Shown here piece by piece: positions 63,613 to 64,000 of a DNA stretch of 64,000 nucleotides (the first letter of the stretch is position 1; every line of letters begins with the position of its first letter). The notes under the pieces are model-generated. The model worked only from the letters and a program-made list of their open reading frames with translations, was not told where the DNA came from and did no database searches. The DNA is from Gemmatimonadota bacterium (lineage in GTDB: Bacteria; Gemmatimonadota; Gemmatimonadetes; Gemmatimonadales; Gemmatimonadaceae). The stretch spans positions 124,001 through 188,000 of the forward strand of contig JAPLKU010000014.1 in NCBI GenBank assembly GCA_026387935.1, in the 5' to 3' direction. The translations under genes were made by a program, and so were the position numbers.

Positions 63613-64000
63613 CTAGAAGACGCCGACCTTGCCCTTGACCGACGCGATCAGCTTCGCTGGGTCGTACCCGATTCCCTGCTTGAACACGAGTTCCACTTTT
63701 CGAATATCGCTGATATTCGCCGACGGATCACCGGCAACGAGCACAAGATCGGCCTGCTTGCCGACGGCGATGCTCCCGATGCGGTCGGCCCTGTTCAGAT
63801 ACGTCGCGCCATTCATCGTCGAGATCTTGATCGCCTCGAGTGGGGAGAAACCCGCCTCGACCAGCAGTTCGATCTGGTGCTGGTTGGAAAAGCCCGGAAT
63901 CACACCGCCGCCGCCAGTCGGATCGGTGCCGGCGATCAGCGTGCCTCCAAGCCGCACGAAGGCGAGTTCCAGCTTCATGGCGTTCTGCAGCAACTTCACG
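63613..64000 (-). CDS. Amidohydrolase (5' end beyond window)
   Basis: The C-terminal 128 or so residues of an amidohydrolase-superfamily protein. GGTLIAGTDPTGGG has the last metal-binding Asp, and EAIKISTMNGATYLNRADRIGSIAVGKQADLVL is the typical return to the small beta-domain. The start and any signal peptide lie outside the window. It resembles the exported amidohydrolase at 25.6 kb. Confidence 0.85.
   Translation of the reverse strand, partial: VKLLQNAMKLELAFVRLGGTLIAGTDPTGGGGVIPGFSNQHQIELLVEAGFSPLEAIKISTMNGATYLNRADRIGSIAVGKQADLVLVAGDPSANISDIRKVELVFKQGIGYDPAKLIASVKGKVGVF

Overview
The window is high-GC, gene-dense bacterial chromosome from a diderm. A TamA/BamA-type outer-membrane protein followed by TamB, several lipoproteins with LspA, five Tat-exported proteins, an MglA/MglB GTPase pair and planctomycete-type cytochrome proteins together suggest a Gemmatimonadota-like organism. 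That placement is inference from gene content; there is no rRNA in the window. I see no prophage, insertion sequence, CRISPR array, tRNA or rRNA. Some short antisense ORFs are possible, but the long ones are shadows of well-supported genes.

Layout. 1-9.1 kb (minus strand) is a core block: dnaX, ybaB, recR, mglB-like, mglA, pgsA, cinA, grpE and dnaJ (cut by the window edge), preceded by two membrane proteins. 9.2-12 kb (plus) holds a small membrane protein behind a 35-bp palindrome, a YfcC-type transporter and an N-formylglutamate amidohydrolase. 12-18.6 kb (mostly minus) has an NTP/NDP-exchange-type carrier, two tandem Tat-exported epimerases and two unrecognised proteins, one secreted with three HxxH motifs. 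18.7-24.7 kb (minus) is a three-gene unit of DUF1592-type cytochrome, DUF1552 and ankyrin proteins. 25.1-26.8 kb (plus) has a DUF4399 protein and an exported amidohydrolase; facing them is a signal recognition particle RNA gene (26,867-26,963, minus) with a strong terminator.

27-33.5 kb (minus) contains a Tat-exported aminotransferase and a long operon: class II aldolase-like enzyme, coiled-coil lipoprotein, YihY, threonine aldolase, rhodanese and thioesterase. 34.7-41.8 kb (minus) is central carbon metabolism (transaldolase, pyruvate kinase, glucose-6-phosphate isomerase), with an Hpt-receiver protein, a metallo-beta-lactamase-fold hydrolase and a membrane dipeptidase. 43.0-48.4 kb (minus) is a six-gene co-directional run: arsR, arsM, metallophosphoesterase, aquaporin, an ArsR-methyltransferase fusion and ahcY. 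It combines arsenic methylation with recycling of the S-adenosylhomocysteine this makes. 48.5-51 kb has a lipoprotein, a methyltransferase, a Tat-exported DsrE-like protein and lspA.

51-60.2 kb (plus) is hrpB followed by the tamA/tamB pair. 60.3-64 kb has mscL, a second aquaporin-like channel, a VOC protein, cutC, proline dehydrogenase and the end of an exported-type amidohydrolase.

The observations I rate highest are the arsenic/SAH-recycling run and its two palindromic operators, the 35-bp palindrome at 9.2 kb, the three-HxxH secreted protein, the repeat-expanded Tat signal, the grpE-leader inverted repeat and the channel lacking the filter arginine.
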